Of a stretch of 64,000 nt of DNA, positions 25,648 through 34,524 are shown piece after piece; the stretch's first letter is position 1; each line of letters begins with the position of its first letter. Under the pieces are notes generated by a model. The model did no database searches and was not told where the DNA came from. It saw nothing but the letters and a program-made list of their open reading frames with translations. The position numbers and the translations under genes were made by a program. The stretch comes from Chryseosolibacter sp964493505 (GTDB taxonomy: Bacteria; Bacteroidota; Bacteroidia; Cytophagales; Cyclobacteriaceae), in NCBI GenBank assembly GCA_964493505.1, contig CAZBNP010000011.1:1-64000 (forward strand). The letters are read 5' to 3'.

Positions 25648-26556
25648 ATGACGCAGGTACAAATCAAGAGGTTACATTCCCTGAAAGGCCACCGTGACGC
25701 GGTTTATACCCTACACCAGGCGGACCGGTCGTCGACATTTTTCTCCGGAGCTGGCGATGGTATGATTGCTCGCTGGGACCTTGAGTCACCGGAGAACGGC
25801 GACCTGATAGCGAAGCTTCCTAATTCAGTTTACTCACTACACTACCTTCCGGCGCACGATATTCTCGTCGCGGGTCACAACTATGAGGGTATTCACCTGC
25901 TTGACTGGAGGAATAAGAAGGAGATTTCATCGTTAAAACTTACGACGGCGGCGATCTTCGATATTCAGTCGATGGGCGGCCGGTTGTTGGTTGGAAGCGG
26001 CGATGGATCCGTTGCATTGGTGGACACGGAAACCCTTTCGGTTGTGAATAGGGTGAAAGCCAGTGAAAAAAGTGCGCGCACGATTGCTGTGAACGCGGCA
26101 AAAGGCGAGATAACCGTTGGCTTTAGCGACAATTATATTCGGGTGTTCGATGAGACCCTGGTGATGAAACGCGAGTGGCCGGCCCACGGAAACTCGGTTT
26201 TCAGCGTTCGCTATTCTCCGAATGGGGAGTGGCTCTTCAGCGGGTCGCGCGACGCGCGGCTGAAGGTTTGGGACGCCAATTCGGAATATCAAAACCGGGA
26301 GGAGATAGTGGCGCACATGTACGCAATTAATCATATCGAGTTTAGCCCGGATGGCAAACATTTTGTAACTTGTAGCATGGATAAATCCATAAAGGTTTGG
26401 GATGCCAATGCCTTGAAACTGCTGAAGGTGATCGACCGTGCACGGCATGGTGGCCATATCACCTCCGTTAACAAGCTACTCTGGACCAACTACCACCAGC
26501 AACTTATCAGCGCCAGCGATGATCGTTCAATTTCCGTTTGGCAAGTTATTTTTTAA
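25648..26556 (+). CDS. WD40-repeat protein
   Basis: A 302-residue cytoplasmic protein made of about seven WD40 blades. Clear blade ends include LKVWDANS, IKVWDANA and ISVWQVIF, and GH starts include LKGHRDAVY and WPAHGNSVF. It has no signal peptide or extra domain and would fold as a single seven-bladed propeller used for protein binding. It starts a tight operon with a DivIVA-like gene (12-bp gap) and folB. A scaffold role is inferred; no partner can be named. Confidence 0.9.
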   Translation: MTQVQIKRLHSLKGHRDAVYTLHQADRSSTFFSGAGDGMIARWDLESPENGDLIAKLPNSVYSLHYLPAHDILVAGHNYEGIHLLDWRNKKEISSLKLTTAAIFDIQSMGGRLLVGSGDGSVALVDTETLSVVNRVKASEKSARTIAVNAAKGEITVGFSDNYIRVFDETLVMKREWPAHGNSVFSVRYSPNGEWLFSGSRDARLKVWDANSEYQNREEIVAHMYAINHIEFSPDGKHFVTCSMDKSIKVWDANALKLLKVIDRARHGGHITSVNKLLWTNYHQQLISASDDRSISVWQVIF

Positions 26557-26568
26557 ACTGTTGCAGCC

Positions 26569-27294
26569 ATGAGAATCACACCACTTGAAATACGACAGAA
26601 GACCTTCGAGAAGAACTTCCGGGGGTACGAACGTGAAGAGGTACAGGCGTTCCTGCTAACCCTGTCCCAGGAATGGGAGCGAATTGTAGATGAGAACAAA
26701 GAACTGAAGTTCAAGTACGAATCTACCGAACGCGAGATCCAGAAGCTCAGAGAGGTCGAAAGCTCACTCTACAAGACGCTTAAGACGGCTGAAGACACCG
26801 GAGCGAGCGTTATTGATCAGGCCCGCAAAGCCGCCGAGCTGCACCTGCGCGAGTCGCAGCTAAAAGCCGAGCAGCTTATTGGTGAAGCCAAGACGAAAGC
26901 GAAAGACACGATAGAGGAATCTGAAGTCCACGCCAAACAGATCATCGCCGAAATGGAAGACCGTGTTAAGGGTCTGATTGAGCACTACAAAAAGTTGGAG
27001 TCGGCGCGCGAGGATATGCTTAGCGAACTCAAACGGCTTGCTTCAGAGGTGCTTGACAGAGTTGACCGGTCAAAAGCAAATGCGAAAGAGTTCGATCCCG
27101 ACAAGCATCTCTCGGCCGTCAGGAGAGAGGCAAAAAAGATAGCATTCCCCAATGTTGACCCGGAGAAGCCGGAACCAATACCTGAAAATCCGGAACCAAA
27201 CGAACCGGAAAGAAGTGAAGAAGAAGAGGCTATCGGGCAGTATGCGGACCGTCCGCGGAAGCCCCAGAAATCATTCTTCGATGAGATTGGTTAA
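26569..27294 (+). CDS. DivIVA-domain coiled-coil protein
   Basis: A 241-residue protein whose N-terminus (TPLEIRQKTFEKNFRGYEREEVQAFL) matches the DivIVA lipid-binding domain. A long coiled coil runs from about residue 35 to 185, with a Glu/Pro-rich C-terminal tail (repeated PEPIPENPEPNEPE). DivIVA proteins mark curved membrane at poles and septa in Gram-positive bacteria; homologues in Bacteroidota are widespread but poorly studied. The gene lies between a WD40 gene and folB with 12-bp gaps on each side. Confidence 0.87.
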   Translation: MRITPLEIRQKTFEKNFRGYEREEVQAFLLTLSQEWERIVDENKELKFKYESTEREIQKLREVESSLYKTLKTAEDTGASVIDQARKAAELHLRESQLKAEQLIGEAKTKAKDTIEESEVHAKQIIAEMEDRVKGLIEHYKKLESAREDMLSELKRLASEVLDRVDRSKANAKEFDPDKHLSAVRREAKKIAFPNVDPEKPEPIPENPEPNEPERSEEEEAIGQYADRPRKPQKSFFDEIG

Positions 27295-27306
27295 GGACGC
27301 TGTTAT

Positions 27307-27666
27307 ATGACTGGCAGGATATCTCTTGAAGGCCTCGAGTTCCATGCTTTCCACGGCGTTTACCCCCATGAACGCGAATCAGGAAATTGGTTTGAAGTCG
27401 ATATTTCCGTCGACACCGAGATGAGGGCCAATACAATCCACGACGACCTGGACAATACAGTCAACTATGAAGTGCTGTATCAGTACGTAAAGGATGAAAT
27501 GGAAAAGCCGTCAAAGCTGCTGGAAACTGTCGCCGAGCATATCGTGGAGCGTGTTTTGCGCGACCTGCTCCAGGTTTCCCAGGTAGAGGTGAAAATCGCC
27601 AAGATAAATCCCCCTATCGGAGGAAAGTGCAAAAAGGCGTTGCTCCTGATTCGGAAGAAGCGGTGA
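27307..27666 (+). CDS. folB: Dihydroneopterin aldolase FolB
   Basis: A 119-residue FolB with the family motifs FHAFHGVYPHERE near residue 12, the LDNTVNYEVLYQYV segment and the C-terminal KINPPIGG. It cleaves dihydroneopterin to hydroxymethyl-dihydropterin in folate synthesis. It is last in the WD40-DivIVA-folB operon, and it converges on the IscA-like gene with no intervening bases. Confidence 0.94.
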   Translation: MTGRISLEGLEFHAFHGVYPHERESGNWFEVDISVDTEMRANTIHDDLDNTVNYEVLYQYVKDEMEKPSKLLETVAEHIVERVLRDLLQVSQVEVKIAKINPPIGGKCKKALLLIRKKR

Positions 27667-27981
27667 TCATTTGCCCTGGCTGCTCTGGTCGATAAATGTA
27701 AATCCCCGGCCATCAGCGTCGTCAACAAAATCAACTTCCTTGCCGATCAGGTACATCGTATGTTTCTTGTCCACATAGACGGATATGCCGTCAACAACCC
27801 ATTCGATATCGGTTTCTTTTCTCTTGTCGAAGCCGATCATCATAGCCATGCCCCCGCAGCCGCCTCCTTTGATGCCAACGCGCAGGCCATAATCTTCGGG
27901 GATACCCTTTGTTTGCATAATATTGCGGATTTCCACGCAGGCGCGGCTTGAGATGCTGACGGGCTGAATGTTGTCGAACAT
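27667..27981 (-). CDS. IscA/HesB-like iron-sulphur cluster protein lacking the C-terminal CxC
   Basis: A 104-residue A-type carrier-like protein. It has the core (LRVGIKGGGCGGMAM) with the first conserved cysteine and a C-terminal GFTFID strand. The chain ends DQSSQGK where canonical IscA/SufA have the CGCG ligand pair, so only one of three ligand cysteines remains. This suggests a Bacteroidota variant with a different cluster geometry or partner-supplied ligands. It is transcribed alone, divergent from the gene at 28043. Confidence 0.85.
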   Translation of the reverse strand: MFDNIQPVSISSRACVEIRNIMQTKGIPEDYGLRVGIKGGGCGGMAMMIGFDKRKETDIEWVVDGISVYVDKKHTMYLIGKEVDFVDDADGRGFTFIDQSSQGK

Positions 27982-28042
27982 GTGTGTAATTCTGAGTTAA
28001 AATTCTTTAATTTCAAAACACTTTTAGTGGTTATAAGATTCT

Positions 28043-28564
28043 ATGGATGCTCTTATTGAATTTGGAAAGATCCTGCTCCCGGCCTCGGTTGTCCTGTATG
28101 CTGCGTATCTGCTCGTGCGCTCTTTTGTTCAGAAAGACGTCGATCTGAAAAAGCTGGAAGTCAGGGGAAAGGCCATTGAGACGGTGCTGCCAAGCCGTCT
28201 TCACGCTTATGAGCGGATGACCCTTTTTCTGGAACGTATGTCGCCACAGAATCTGCTCGTCAGGCTCAACACGGGCAGTATGCCGGCAAAGGACTTTCAT
28301 CAGGTGATCCTTTCGGAAGTCCGCCAGGAATACAACCACAACGTTTCCCAACAGATTTATATCAGCGAAGAGGTTTGGGAAATGATCCGAAATGCGAAGG
28401 AAGATTTGATCGTCATGGTGAACGACGCGGCGAGCGAGATGACGGAGCAGTCCTCCAGCCTGGATCTTTCCAAGAAAATTGTTGAAAAGGCCTTGTCAAA
28501 GACTGTGGATCCGCTTGCCCACGCGCTGTCGGAACTCAAGCGCGAAGTCCACAGAATTTTTTGA
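28043..28564 (+). CDS. Conserved membrane-anchored protein of unknown function
   Basis: A 173-residue protein with one N-terminal membrane segment (ILLPASVVLYAAYLLV, residues 10 to 25), a charged linker and a helical cytoplasmic domain containing RLHAYERMTLFLERM and VILSEVRQEYNHNVSQQIYIS. I recognise the pattern as a conserved Bacteroidota family but cannot assign a function. It is followed 23 bp later by a DUF1232 gene on the same strand. Confidence 0.75.
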   Translation: MDALIEFGKILLPASVVLYAAYLLVRSFVQKDVDLKKLEVRGKAIETVLPSRLHAYERMTLFLERMSPQNLLVRLNTGSMPAKDFHQVILSEVRQEYNHNVSQQIYISEEVWEMIRNAKEDLIVMVNDAASEMTEQSSSLDLSKKIVEKALSKTVDPLAHALSELKREVHRIF

Positions 28565-28587
28565 ACGGGCGATACGTTTAGGCTACT

Positions 28588-28986
28588 ATGAACAGGTTTT
28601 TCAATGCGGCACTAAGAACGGCGACTTCCACGGTTGTACGCCCATCCCGGTTGCTGGCGCTGCTTCCCCGGCTGGCGCTGAAGCTGAAGGATTCCAATTT
28701 TTCGAAATTGAACACCACCGTCGCCAAAGACAGGTTTTTTGTTTTTGGCAGACTGATCAAGGCTTATGCTTTGGGCCGGTACCGCGAGGTGCCGTGGAAG
28801 ACTCTCCTGCTGATCGTTGCTGCCGTCGTCTACTTCATCAACCCGCTGGATCTCGTTCCCGACGTGGTTCCTCTAACGGGATTGACTGACGACTTTGCTA
28901 TCCTCGTATGGGTATATAGTACTGTGAGTGATGAGATCGATAAATTCCTGTTGTGGGAGCAGGGAAACAGGGAGGTAGGGAAATAG
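28588..28986 (+). CDS. DUF1232/YkvA-family protein
   Basis: A 132-residue protein with the DUF1232 signature YFINPLDLVPDVVPLTGLTDD (residues 85 to 105), which forms a re-entrant or short membrane hairpin following a hydrophobic helix. The N-terminal 60 residues are basic. The function of YkvA proteins is unknown. It sits in a run of plus-strand genes leading to dtd, with 22 bp to the next start. Confidence 0.85.
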   Translation: MNRFFNAALRTATSTVVRPSRLLALLPRLALKLKDSNFSKLNTTVAKDRFFVFGRLIKAYALGRYREVPWKTLLLIVAAVVYFINPLDLVPDVVPLTGLTDDFAILVWVYSTVSDEIDKFLLWEQGNREVGK

Positions 28987-29008
28987 AAGAATAAGTAATA
29001 TCAAAGTA

Positions 29009-29461
29009 TTGATTGCAGTTATTCAACGTGTGTCGGAGGCTTCAGTAAAGATCGCTGGAGATGTACGTGCTGCGATCGGGGATGGAATGGTGGTGTTGGT
29101 TGGTATTGAAGATGCAGATAGCCAGGAGGATATCGCGTGGCTTGCCGGCAAGATCGCTGCCCTCAGGATTTTCAACGATGAGAATGGTGTCATGAACAAT
29201 AGCATACGTGATACGGGCGGAGATATTATCGTCGTCAGTCAATTCACATTACATGCCAGCACTAAAAAAGGTAATCGCCCTTCTTATCTAAAGGCGGCGA
29301 AGCCGGAAATTGCAATCCCCCTATATCAGGCGTTCGTGAAGGCGATGACCGACGCACTCGGCAAGCCCGTACAAACCGGTGAGTTTGGCGCCGATATGAA
29401 GGTAGCGTTCATCAACGATGGTCCTGTGACAATTCTGATTGATACGAAAAAAAAGTTGTGA
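29009..29461 (+). CDS. dtd: D-aminoacyl-tRNA deacylase
   Basis: A 150-residue Dtd with both active-site motifs: SQFTLHAST (SQFTL) near residue 78 and NDGPVT near residue 137. Dtd hydrolyses D-aminoacyl-tRNAs, notably D-Tyr-tRNA and Gly-tRNA(Ala). The start codon is TTG at 29009: the family N-terminus (MIAVIQRVSEASV) begins exactly there and no upstream ATG fits. It is followed 25 bp later by a MazG-like gene. Confidence 0.95.
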   Translation: MIAVIQRVSEASVKIAGDVRAAIGDGMVVLVGIEDADSQEDIAWLAGKIAALRIFNDENGVMNNSIRDTGGDIIVVSQFTLHASTKKGNRPSYLKAAKPEIAIPLYQAFVKAMTDALGKPVQTGEFGADMKVAFINDGPVTILIDTKKKL

Positions 29462-29486
29462 AACGCGACTCAAAATCTAAAACACC

Positions 29487-29813
29487 ATGACTATTCAGGA
29501 AGCTCAACGGTCGGTCGATCAGTGGATCACGACGACGGGAGTTCGTTACTTCAGTGAATTGACGAACATGGCGATTCTCTCCGAAGAAGTAGGGGAGGTT
29601 GCGCGTATCATCGCGAGGCGATACGGCGAACAGTCAGCGAAGGAATCAGACAAGAACCTGGATCTCGGGGACGAGCTGGCTGACGTGCTGTGGGTCGTGA
29701 TTTGCCTGGCAAACCAAACTGGCGTAGATCTCACCGAAGCCTTCAGGAAGAACCTTGCGAAAAAGGATAGCAGGGACCACGACAGACACAGGAGAAATGA
29801 GAAGCTGACATAA
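29487..29813 (+). CDS. MazG-like nucleotide pyrophosphohydrolase
   Basis: A 108-residue single-domain all-alpha NTP pyrophosphatase with the EExxE-x(n)-ExxD metal motif: SEEVGEVAR at residue 32 and DELADVLW at residue 62. It belongs to the small MazG-like group (RS21-C6 type) that hydrolyses non-canonical or excess dNTPs. It follows dtd, so both neighbours have housekeeping, damage-avoidance roles. Its exact nucleotide is not inferable. Confidence 0.88.
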   Translation: MTIQEAQRSVDQWITTTGVRYFSELTNMAILSEEVGEVARIIARRYGEQSAKESDKNLDLGDELADVLWVVICLANQTGVDLTEAFRKNLAKKDSRDHDRHRRNEKLT

Positions 29814-29930
29814 GCCCAACACCGACGCAAATGCTCACTTGAAATGCGTTAAAACTCCCTTTTGCCTATTCCCTTTGCTCGGCTGATTTCCTACTTTTAT
29901 CAGGCGCCAGATAAAAGGCGTGACCTCACT

Positions 29931-31058
29931 ATGGTGGATTCGCAGGCTCGTTATCTGGCTCTTGATGTGTTCAGGGGCATGACAATCTGTTTAATGATCA
30001 TTGTCAATAGCCCCGGCAGCTGGGATTTTGTGTACAGCCCGCTGCTCCATGCTCACTGGAATGGCTTTACTCCTACCGATCTCATTTTCCCTTCTTTCCT
30101 TTTTGCCGTCGGAAACGCGATGGCTTTCGTGATGCACAAGTACGACAACCAACCGGTATCGGTTTTCTGGAAGAAGATCATCAAACGCTCGTTTATCATT
30201 TTCGCCCTCGGCTACCTGATGTACTGGTACCCATTCTTTCGCCAGGCTGTTGACGGTGGACTTGAGCTGAGTCCGATTGGCGATACACGTATCCTCGGTG
30301 TTCTGCAGCGTATAGCACTCTGCTATTTCTTCGCAGCAATTATTCTCTATTATGGATCAAAGAAATTGGCCGTGTGGTTCAGCGTCCTGGCGTTGTTTGC
30401 ATACTGGTTTTTGGCGTATGTTTTTGGCGATCCGGCAGACCCGTTTAGTATGGTCGGAAATGCCGGGCTGAGACTCGATATTTTCCTCCTGGGCGAGCGT
30501 CATCTATACCACGGTGAGGGTATCGCGTTTGATCCGGAAGGCATACTCAGTACGCTTCCGTCTATTGTGAATGTGATCGCGGGTTATATCGCCGGCGACT
30601 TTATCCGGAAAAATGGTAGCTCGTACGAAGTGATTGCCAGAATGATGATCGTCGGCGCACTGTTGATACTGGCTGCGTTTGTCTGGGATCTGGGATTCGC
30701 GATCAACAAAAAGTTATGGACCAGTTCATTTGCGTTGCTGACGATCGGGCTTGACTTACTGATCATCTCGATACTTATCTATTTCGTCGAAATTCGTAAG
30801 AGTCAGAACTGGACCGGATTCTTTGTTGTATTCGGACGCAATCCACTGGTTATTTACCTGATCGCGGATGTGGTGTTAACGACACTGAATCTGATACCGG
30901 TGGGCGACAGCAATCTGCAGCAATGGCTTTACGCCGACCTGTTCGGAAGCTTCGCAGGGCCTCATCTCGCATCGTTCCTGTTTGCCCTGTTCTATATGCT
31001 GTTCAATTGGCTGGTAGGATATTTCCTCGACAGAAAGCGGATTTATATCAAGGTCTGA
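29931..31058 (+). CDS. HGSNAT-like/DUF5009 membrane acyltransferase
   Basis: A 375-residue protein with about ten membrane helices. The N-terminus (RYLALDVFRGMTICLMIIVN) and the LLHAHWNGFTPTDLIFPSFLFAVG block match the heparan-alpha-glucosaminide N-acetyltransferase-like family; the histidine in HAHW is the presumed catalytic residue. Such proteins transfer acetyl groups across membranes to amino sugars. It could act in cell-wall or glycan modification. The ATG at 29931 is preferred over an upstream TTG at 29862. Its last 16 bp overlap the end of comB on the opposite strand. Confidence 0.88.
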   Translation: MVDSQARYLALDVFRGMTICLMIIVNSPGSWDFVYSPLLHAHWNGFTPTDLIFPSFLFAVGNAMAFVMHKYDNQPVSVFWKKIIKRSFIIFALGYLMYWYPFFRQAVDGGLELSPIGDTRILGVLQRIALCYFFAAIILYYGSKKLAVWFSVLALFAYWFLAYVFGDPADPFSMVGNAGLRLDIFLLGERHLYHGEGIAFDPEGILSTLPSIVNVIAGYIAGDFIRKNGSSYEVIARMMIVGALLILAAFVWDLGFAINKKLWTSSFALLTIGLDLLIISILIYFVEIRKSQNWTGFFVVFGRNPLVIYLIADVVLTTLNLIPVGDSNLQQWLYADLFGSFAGPHLASFLFALFYMLFNWLVGYFLDRKRIYIKV

Positions 31059-31774
31059 CCCGACTGGCAACTACAGACTATCGATTCCCCCCGAACAACA
31101 GGGACTACGTCATACTGATCTGGTGTCAGGCAGAAGTCAATGTCCTTCTCTATGTTCAGCTTTTTCAATCTTCTGATATGACTGGAGTCTTTCAGGGACT
31201 CCATAAGATTGCCTTGTGATTGCGCGTACAGGTGACGGGCCATAAAGGGTGCGTCACATGCGCATTCGAGGTCTTCCTTCAGATTTTCCACGACGGCACC
31301 GGCAAATGCAGTGTCCTCAAGATTGATTTTACCTTTCCACCCGGAACAAACAACGAGGATGTCGCCGGTGGAGTTTCGGAGATAATTCGTCACGGCTGTG
31401 ATGTTGAGAAACGATCCGATCACGATGTCTTTGGCGCCCGTGGCTTTGGCGATAGCCTGTGTTCCGTTAGTCGTGGTAAGTGCGATCTTCTTTCCCGCCA
31501 ACGAGGGGTCCATGTATTCAAATGGGGAGTTGCCGAGATCAAAGCCATCGACTTTTTTCCCATCCCGTTCGCCGGCGGTGATATACCCTTTCTCTTTCGC
31601 GGCCAGGCATTCGGAGAGTTGCGAAAATGCGCGGATGCTGCTTACCCCGTGTGCAAACGCGGTAGTCATGCAGGACGTAGCGCGGAGAATGTCGACGATC
31701 ACGACTGTCTGCTCCTGAACCGTGTACAGGTGCATCAGCTCCGGCGACATACAGACATCGATGCTTCGCTTCAT
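31043..31774 (-). CDS. comB: 2-phosphosulfolactate phosphatase family protein (ComB)
   Basis: A 243-residue ComB-family protein with the signatures VVIVDILRATSC, AGERDGKKVDGFDLGNSP and ALTTTNGTQA. In methanogens ComB makes sulfolactate for coenzyme M. Bacteroidota lack that pathway, so the physiological product here may be sulfolactate or another sulfonate; a link to sulfonolipid or sulfonate metabolism is inference. No ComA or ComC lies in the window. It begins 6 bp after gcvT. Confidence 0.9.
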   Translation of the reverse strand: MKRSIDVCMSPELMHLYTVQEQTVVIVDILRATSCMTTAFAHGVSSIRAFSQLSECLAAKEKGYITAGERDGKKVDGFDLGNSPFEYMDPSLAGKKIALTTTNGTQAIAKATGAKDIVIGSFLNITAVTNYLRNSTGDILVVCSGWKGKINLEDTAFAGAVVENLKEDLECACDAPFMARHLYAQSQGNLMESLKDSSHIRRLKKLNIEKDIDFCLTPDQYDVVPVVRGESIVCSCQSGQTLI

Positions 31775-31780
31775 AGAGGT

Positions 31781-32875
31781 TTATGACTTGCTGATCAGTG
31801 GAGTCTTGTGGACAGCAGCCTTAAGGTTGCGTCCCCTTACATCGATGAAAATTTCGGTACCGGGTTGTGAATGTCCGACCTCAACATAACCAAGCCCGAT
31901 GCCGGTCGTCAACACAGGCGACATGGTGCCGGAGGTAACTCTTCCCAGGGTGCTTCCCGCAGCATCCTTGATAGCATAGCCGTGGCGTGGAATACCCTTA
32001 TCGATCATTTTGAATCCGACGAGTTTTTGACTTACGCCTTCCTCTTTTTGTTTCTTCAGGCTCGCCGAGTTTGTAAAGTCTTTTGTGAATTTTGTGATCC
32101 ATCCCAGTCCGGCTTCCAGCGGCGATGTGGTGTCGTCAATATCATTGCCGTACAGGCAGAAGCCCATCTCCAGTCTCAGGGTATCACGGGCACCCAGCCC
32201 GATTGGTTTAATGCCGAACGGTTCTCCCGTTTCAAACAGCGCGTCCCACACCTTTTGCGCGGAAGCTTTGTCGACGTAGAGCTCGAAGCCACCCGCACCC
32301 GTGTAGCCAGTGTTCGAGATTATGATATTGTCTTCACCGGCAAACGACCCCACAACACTATGATAGTATTTGATTGCAGAGAGATCGACATCCGTCAGTT
32401 TTTGCAGGACGGTACTCGCCTTTGGTCCCTGAACGGCAAACAGGCATATCTCGTCGGAGAGATCTGTCATTTCTGCGCCCTGTGTATTGAACCGGGTAAA
32501 CCAGTTCCAGTCCTTCTCAATGTTGGAGGCGTTGACTACGATGAAGTAGTCATCTTCCGCCATACGGTAAACGATAAGGTCGTCTACGATACCGCCCGTT
32601 TCATTTGGAAGGTAGGAGTATTGCGCCTGGCCATCAACGAGCTTCGAGGCGTCGTTGGAAGTGACCCGCTGAATGAGGTCGAGTGCCGCAGGGCCATTGA
32701 TCCGGAATTCACCCATGTGCGAGACATCGAAAACCCCCACGCCGTTTCTGACGGTCATGTGTTCTTCAATATCGGACGAATACCGCACCGGCATGTTGTA
32801 GCCCGCAAAGGGCACCATCTTGCCTCCGAGTTGTACGTGAATGTCGTTAAGGGGAATGTATTTTAATTTTTCCAT
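31781..32875 (-). CDS. gcvT: Aminomethyltransferase GcvT (glycine cleavage T protein)
   Basis: A 364-residue GcvT with the N-terminal folate-binding barrel (MPVRYSSDIEEHMTVRNGVGVFDVSHMGE), the EAGLGWITKFTKDF region and a C-terminal barrel (GRVTSGTMSPVL). With GcvP, GcvH and Lpd it breaks down glycine and passes the methylene group to tetrahydrofolate. The other gcv genes are not nearby. It is followed by comB with a 6-bp gap. Confidence 0.95.
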   Translation of the reverse strand: MEKLKYIPLNDIHVQLGGKMVPFAGYNMPVRYSSDIEEHMTVRNGVGVFDVSHMGEFRINGPAALDLIQRVTSNDASKLVDGQAQYSYLPNETGGIVDDLIVYRMAEDDYFIVVNASNIEKDWNWFTRFNTQGAEMTDLSDEICLFAVQGPKASTVLQKLTDVDLSAIKYYHSVVGSFAGEDNIIISNTGYTGAGGFELYVDKASAQKVWDALFETGEPFGIKPIGLGARDTLRLEMGFCLYGNDIDDTTSPLEAGLGWITKFTKDFTNSASLKKQKEEGVSQKLVGFKMIDKGIPRHGYAIKDAAGSTLGRVTSGTMSPVLTTGIGLGYVEVGHSQPGTEIFIDVRGRNLKAAVHKTPLISKS

Positions 32876-32922
32876 AAGTCGTTTCTGTGCCGCAAATGTA
32901 AGATTTTGCCGGCAAAGTCAGA

Positions 32923-33315
32923 CTATTCGGATGTCTCGTTGTTTTCCAGAGCCTTCAGTATGTCGTTCTTCACTTTTGTGACTTTCCCGAGCTCCGATTC
33001 CAGGTATTGGCGTATCTCATTTTCGCTTTCCCCCTCGGGCGTGGTATTGAATGCCCGCATCCAGACCATCATTTGTTCGCTGGCTGAATCGATCTGTGCG
33101 ATTTTCAGGGTTATTTTCTGTCTTTGAAGACTGTCGGGATCGGCGGCCCCGAGTTGCTCCTGAAGGGCGACCTTGGCGTTGTAAAGATCACCCATTCGGG
33201 GCATCACTTCGTCGTGGACAGCCATCACTTCTTCGCGTAGTTTGTCATTCGCGTTTTGGCAAGCGGTTATGCAGAACAGTAAACCGATTGAAGAGAGTAT
33301 AAGCAACCGTTTCAT
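32923..33315 (-). CDS. Small helical lipoprotein of unknown function
   Basis: A 130-residue protein with a lipoprotein signal peptide (lipobox FCITAC at residues 14 to 19). The mature part is almost wholly helical and charged, with a predicted coiled coil (LREEVMAVHDEVMPRMGDLYNAKVALQEQL). It belongs to a Bacteroidota group of short lipoproteins without assigned function. It lies between leuA and gcvT on the same strand. Confidence 0.75.
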   Translation of the reverse strand: MKRLLILSSIGLLFCITACQNANDKLREEVMAVHDEVMPRMGDLYNAKVALQEQLGAADPDSLQRQKITLKIAQIDSASEQMMVWMRAFNTTPEGESENEIRQYLESELGKVTKVKNDILKALENNETSE

Positions 33316-33344
33316 GGAATTTATTTCGGGATTGTGAAAGAGTC

Positions 33345-34505
33345 CTACTTGGTAAACACAGCCATTTGTTCGACCAGCGCGGCGAGGTCTTCGTTTTCCA
33401 CCTTTTTCTTCTCGTCTGCCAGTACAAGGAAGTGCTGGTATATCTGATCCAACTCAGGTTGGGTTGGCTGGTAGCCGAGCAGTTCAAGTTTGTGTTTTAG
33501 CGCTGCCCGCCCGCTACGTGCGGTCAGGACGATTGTAGAACTGGAGACACCCACATCATCGGGATTGATGATCTCGTAGTTCTCTGAATTTTTCAGGAAT
33601 CCATCCTGGTGAATACCTGACGAGTGAGCGAATGCGTTGGCGCCTACGATAGCTTTGTTGGGCTGCACGGGCATACGCATCATTTCAGAGACCATCTGGC
33701 TGATAGCGTAGATCTTCTCGGATTTAATATTCGTGTGGAGGTCTAGATCTTTGTGCGTCTTGATGATCATAGCAACTTCTTCAAGCGACGTATTACCCGC
33801 GCGTTCGCCGATACCGTTGACAGTCACTTCCGCCTGGCGTGCACCGTTGATCAGGCCCGATATAGTGTTGGCAGTTGCCATACCGAGGTCGTTATGGCAG
33901 TGCACGGAGATCGTTGCTTTATGAATGTTCTTTACATTCTCGAACAGGTACTGAATCCGTTTTCCATAGAGGTGGGGAAGACAGTATCCGGTTGTATCGG
34001 GGATGTTGACCACGTCAGCGCCGGCCGCGATTACGGCTTCCACCATTTGTGCCAGGAAGGGGAGATCAGCACGGCCTGCGTCTTCAGCGAAAAACTCCAC
34101 TTCAACGCCTTTCTCTTTGGCGTAACGGACAGCCCACACGCCTTGTTCTAGTACCTGCTCCCGTGACGTATTGAATTTGTGTTTGATATGGATATCTGAC
34201 GATCCTATGCCGGTGTGAATCCGGCCGCGTTTCGCATAGCGGAGAGCTTCAGCAGCCACGTCTATATCGTTTTTCTTGGAGCGTGTCAGCGCACAGACTA
34301 CCACATCCTTGACAGCTTTTGAAATCTCTATAACGGAAAGAAAATCACCCGGACTTGAGATCGGGAAGCCGGCTTCTATAACGTCTACGCCCAGCGCCTC
34401 GAGTTCACGAGCAATGATGATCTTTTCTTCTGTCGAGAGCTGACATCCGGGTACCTGTTCTCCATCACGCAATGTTGTATCGAAGATTTCAATTTTCTGG
34501 CTCAT
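33345..34505 (-). CDS. leuA: 2-isopropylmalate synthase LeuA, short form
   Basis: A 386-residue DRE-TIM metallolyase with FDTTLRDGEQVPG at the N-terminus, the metal-binding HCHNDLGMA motif near residue 200 and GIGERAGNTSLEE. It condenses 2-oxoisovalerate with acetyl-CoA, the first committed step of leucine synthesis. Full-length LeuA proteins are about 510 residues; the C-terminal LeuA_dimer domain that binds leucine is absent. The neighbouring leuBCD support LeuA over homocitrate or citramalate synthase. It is last in the leu cluster, 19 bp after leuB. Confidence 0.92.
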   Translation of the reverse strand: MSQKIEIFDTTLRDGEQVPGCQLSTEEKIIIARELEALGVDVIEAGFPISSPGDFLSVIEISKAVKDVVVCALTRSKKNDIDVAAEALRYAKRGRIHTGIGSSDIHIKHKFNTSREQVLEQGVWAVRYAKEKGVEVEFFAEDAGRADLPFLAQMVEAVIAAGADVVNIPDTTGYCLPHLYGKRIQYLFENVKNIHKATISVHCHNDLGMATANTISGLINGARQAEVTVNGIGERAGNTSLEEVAMIIKTHKDLDLHTNIKSEKIYAISQMVSEMMRMPVQPNKAIVGANAFAHSSGIHQDGFLKNSENYEIINPDDVGVSSSTIVLTARSGRAALKHKLELLGYQPTQPELDQIYQHFLVLADEKKKVENEDLAALVEQMAVFTK

Positions 34506-34524
34506 GACGTTCAGTTTAGAGTGT

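Noticed and set aside
31871..32866. 331-residue plus-strand frame opposite gcvT
   Set aside because: Long but wholly antisense to a clear GcvT; the sequence shows no family and has the composition of a shadow frame.
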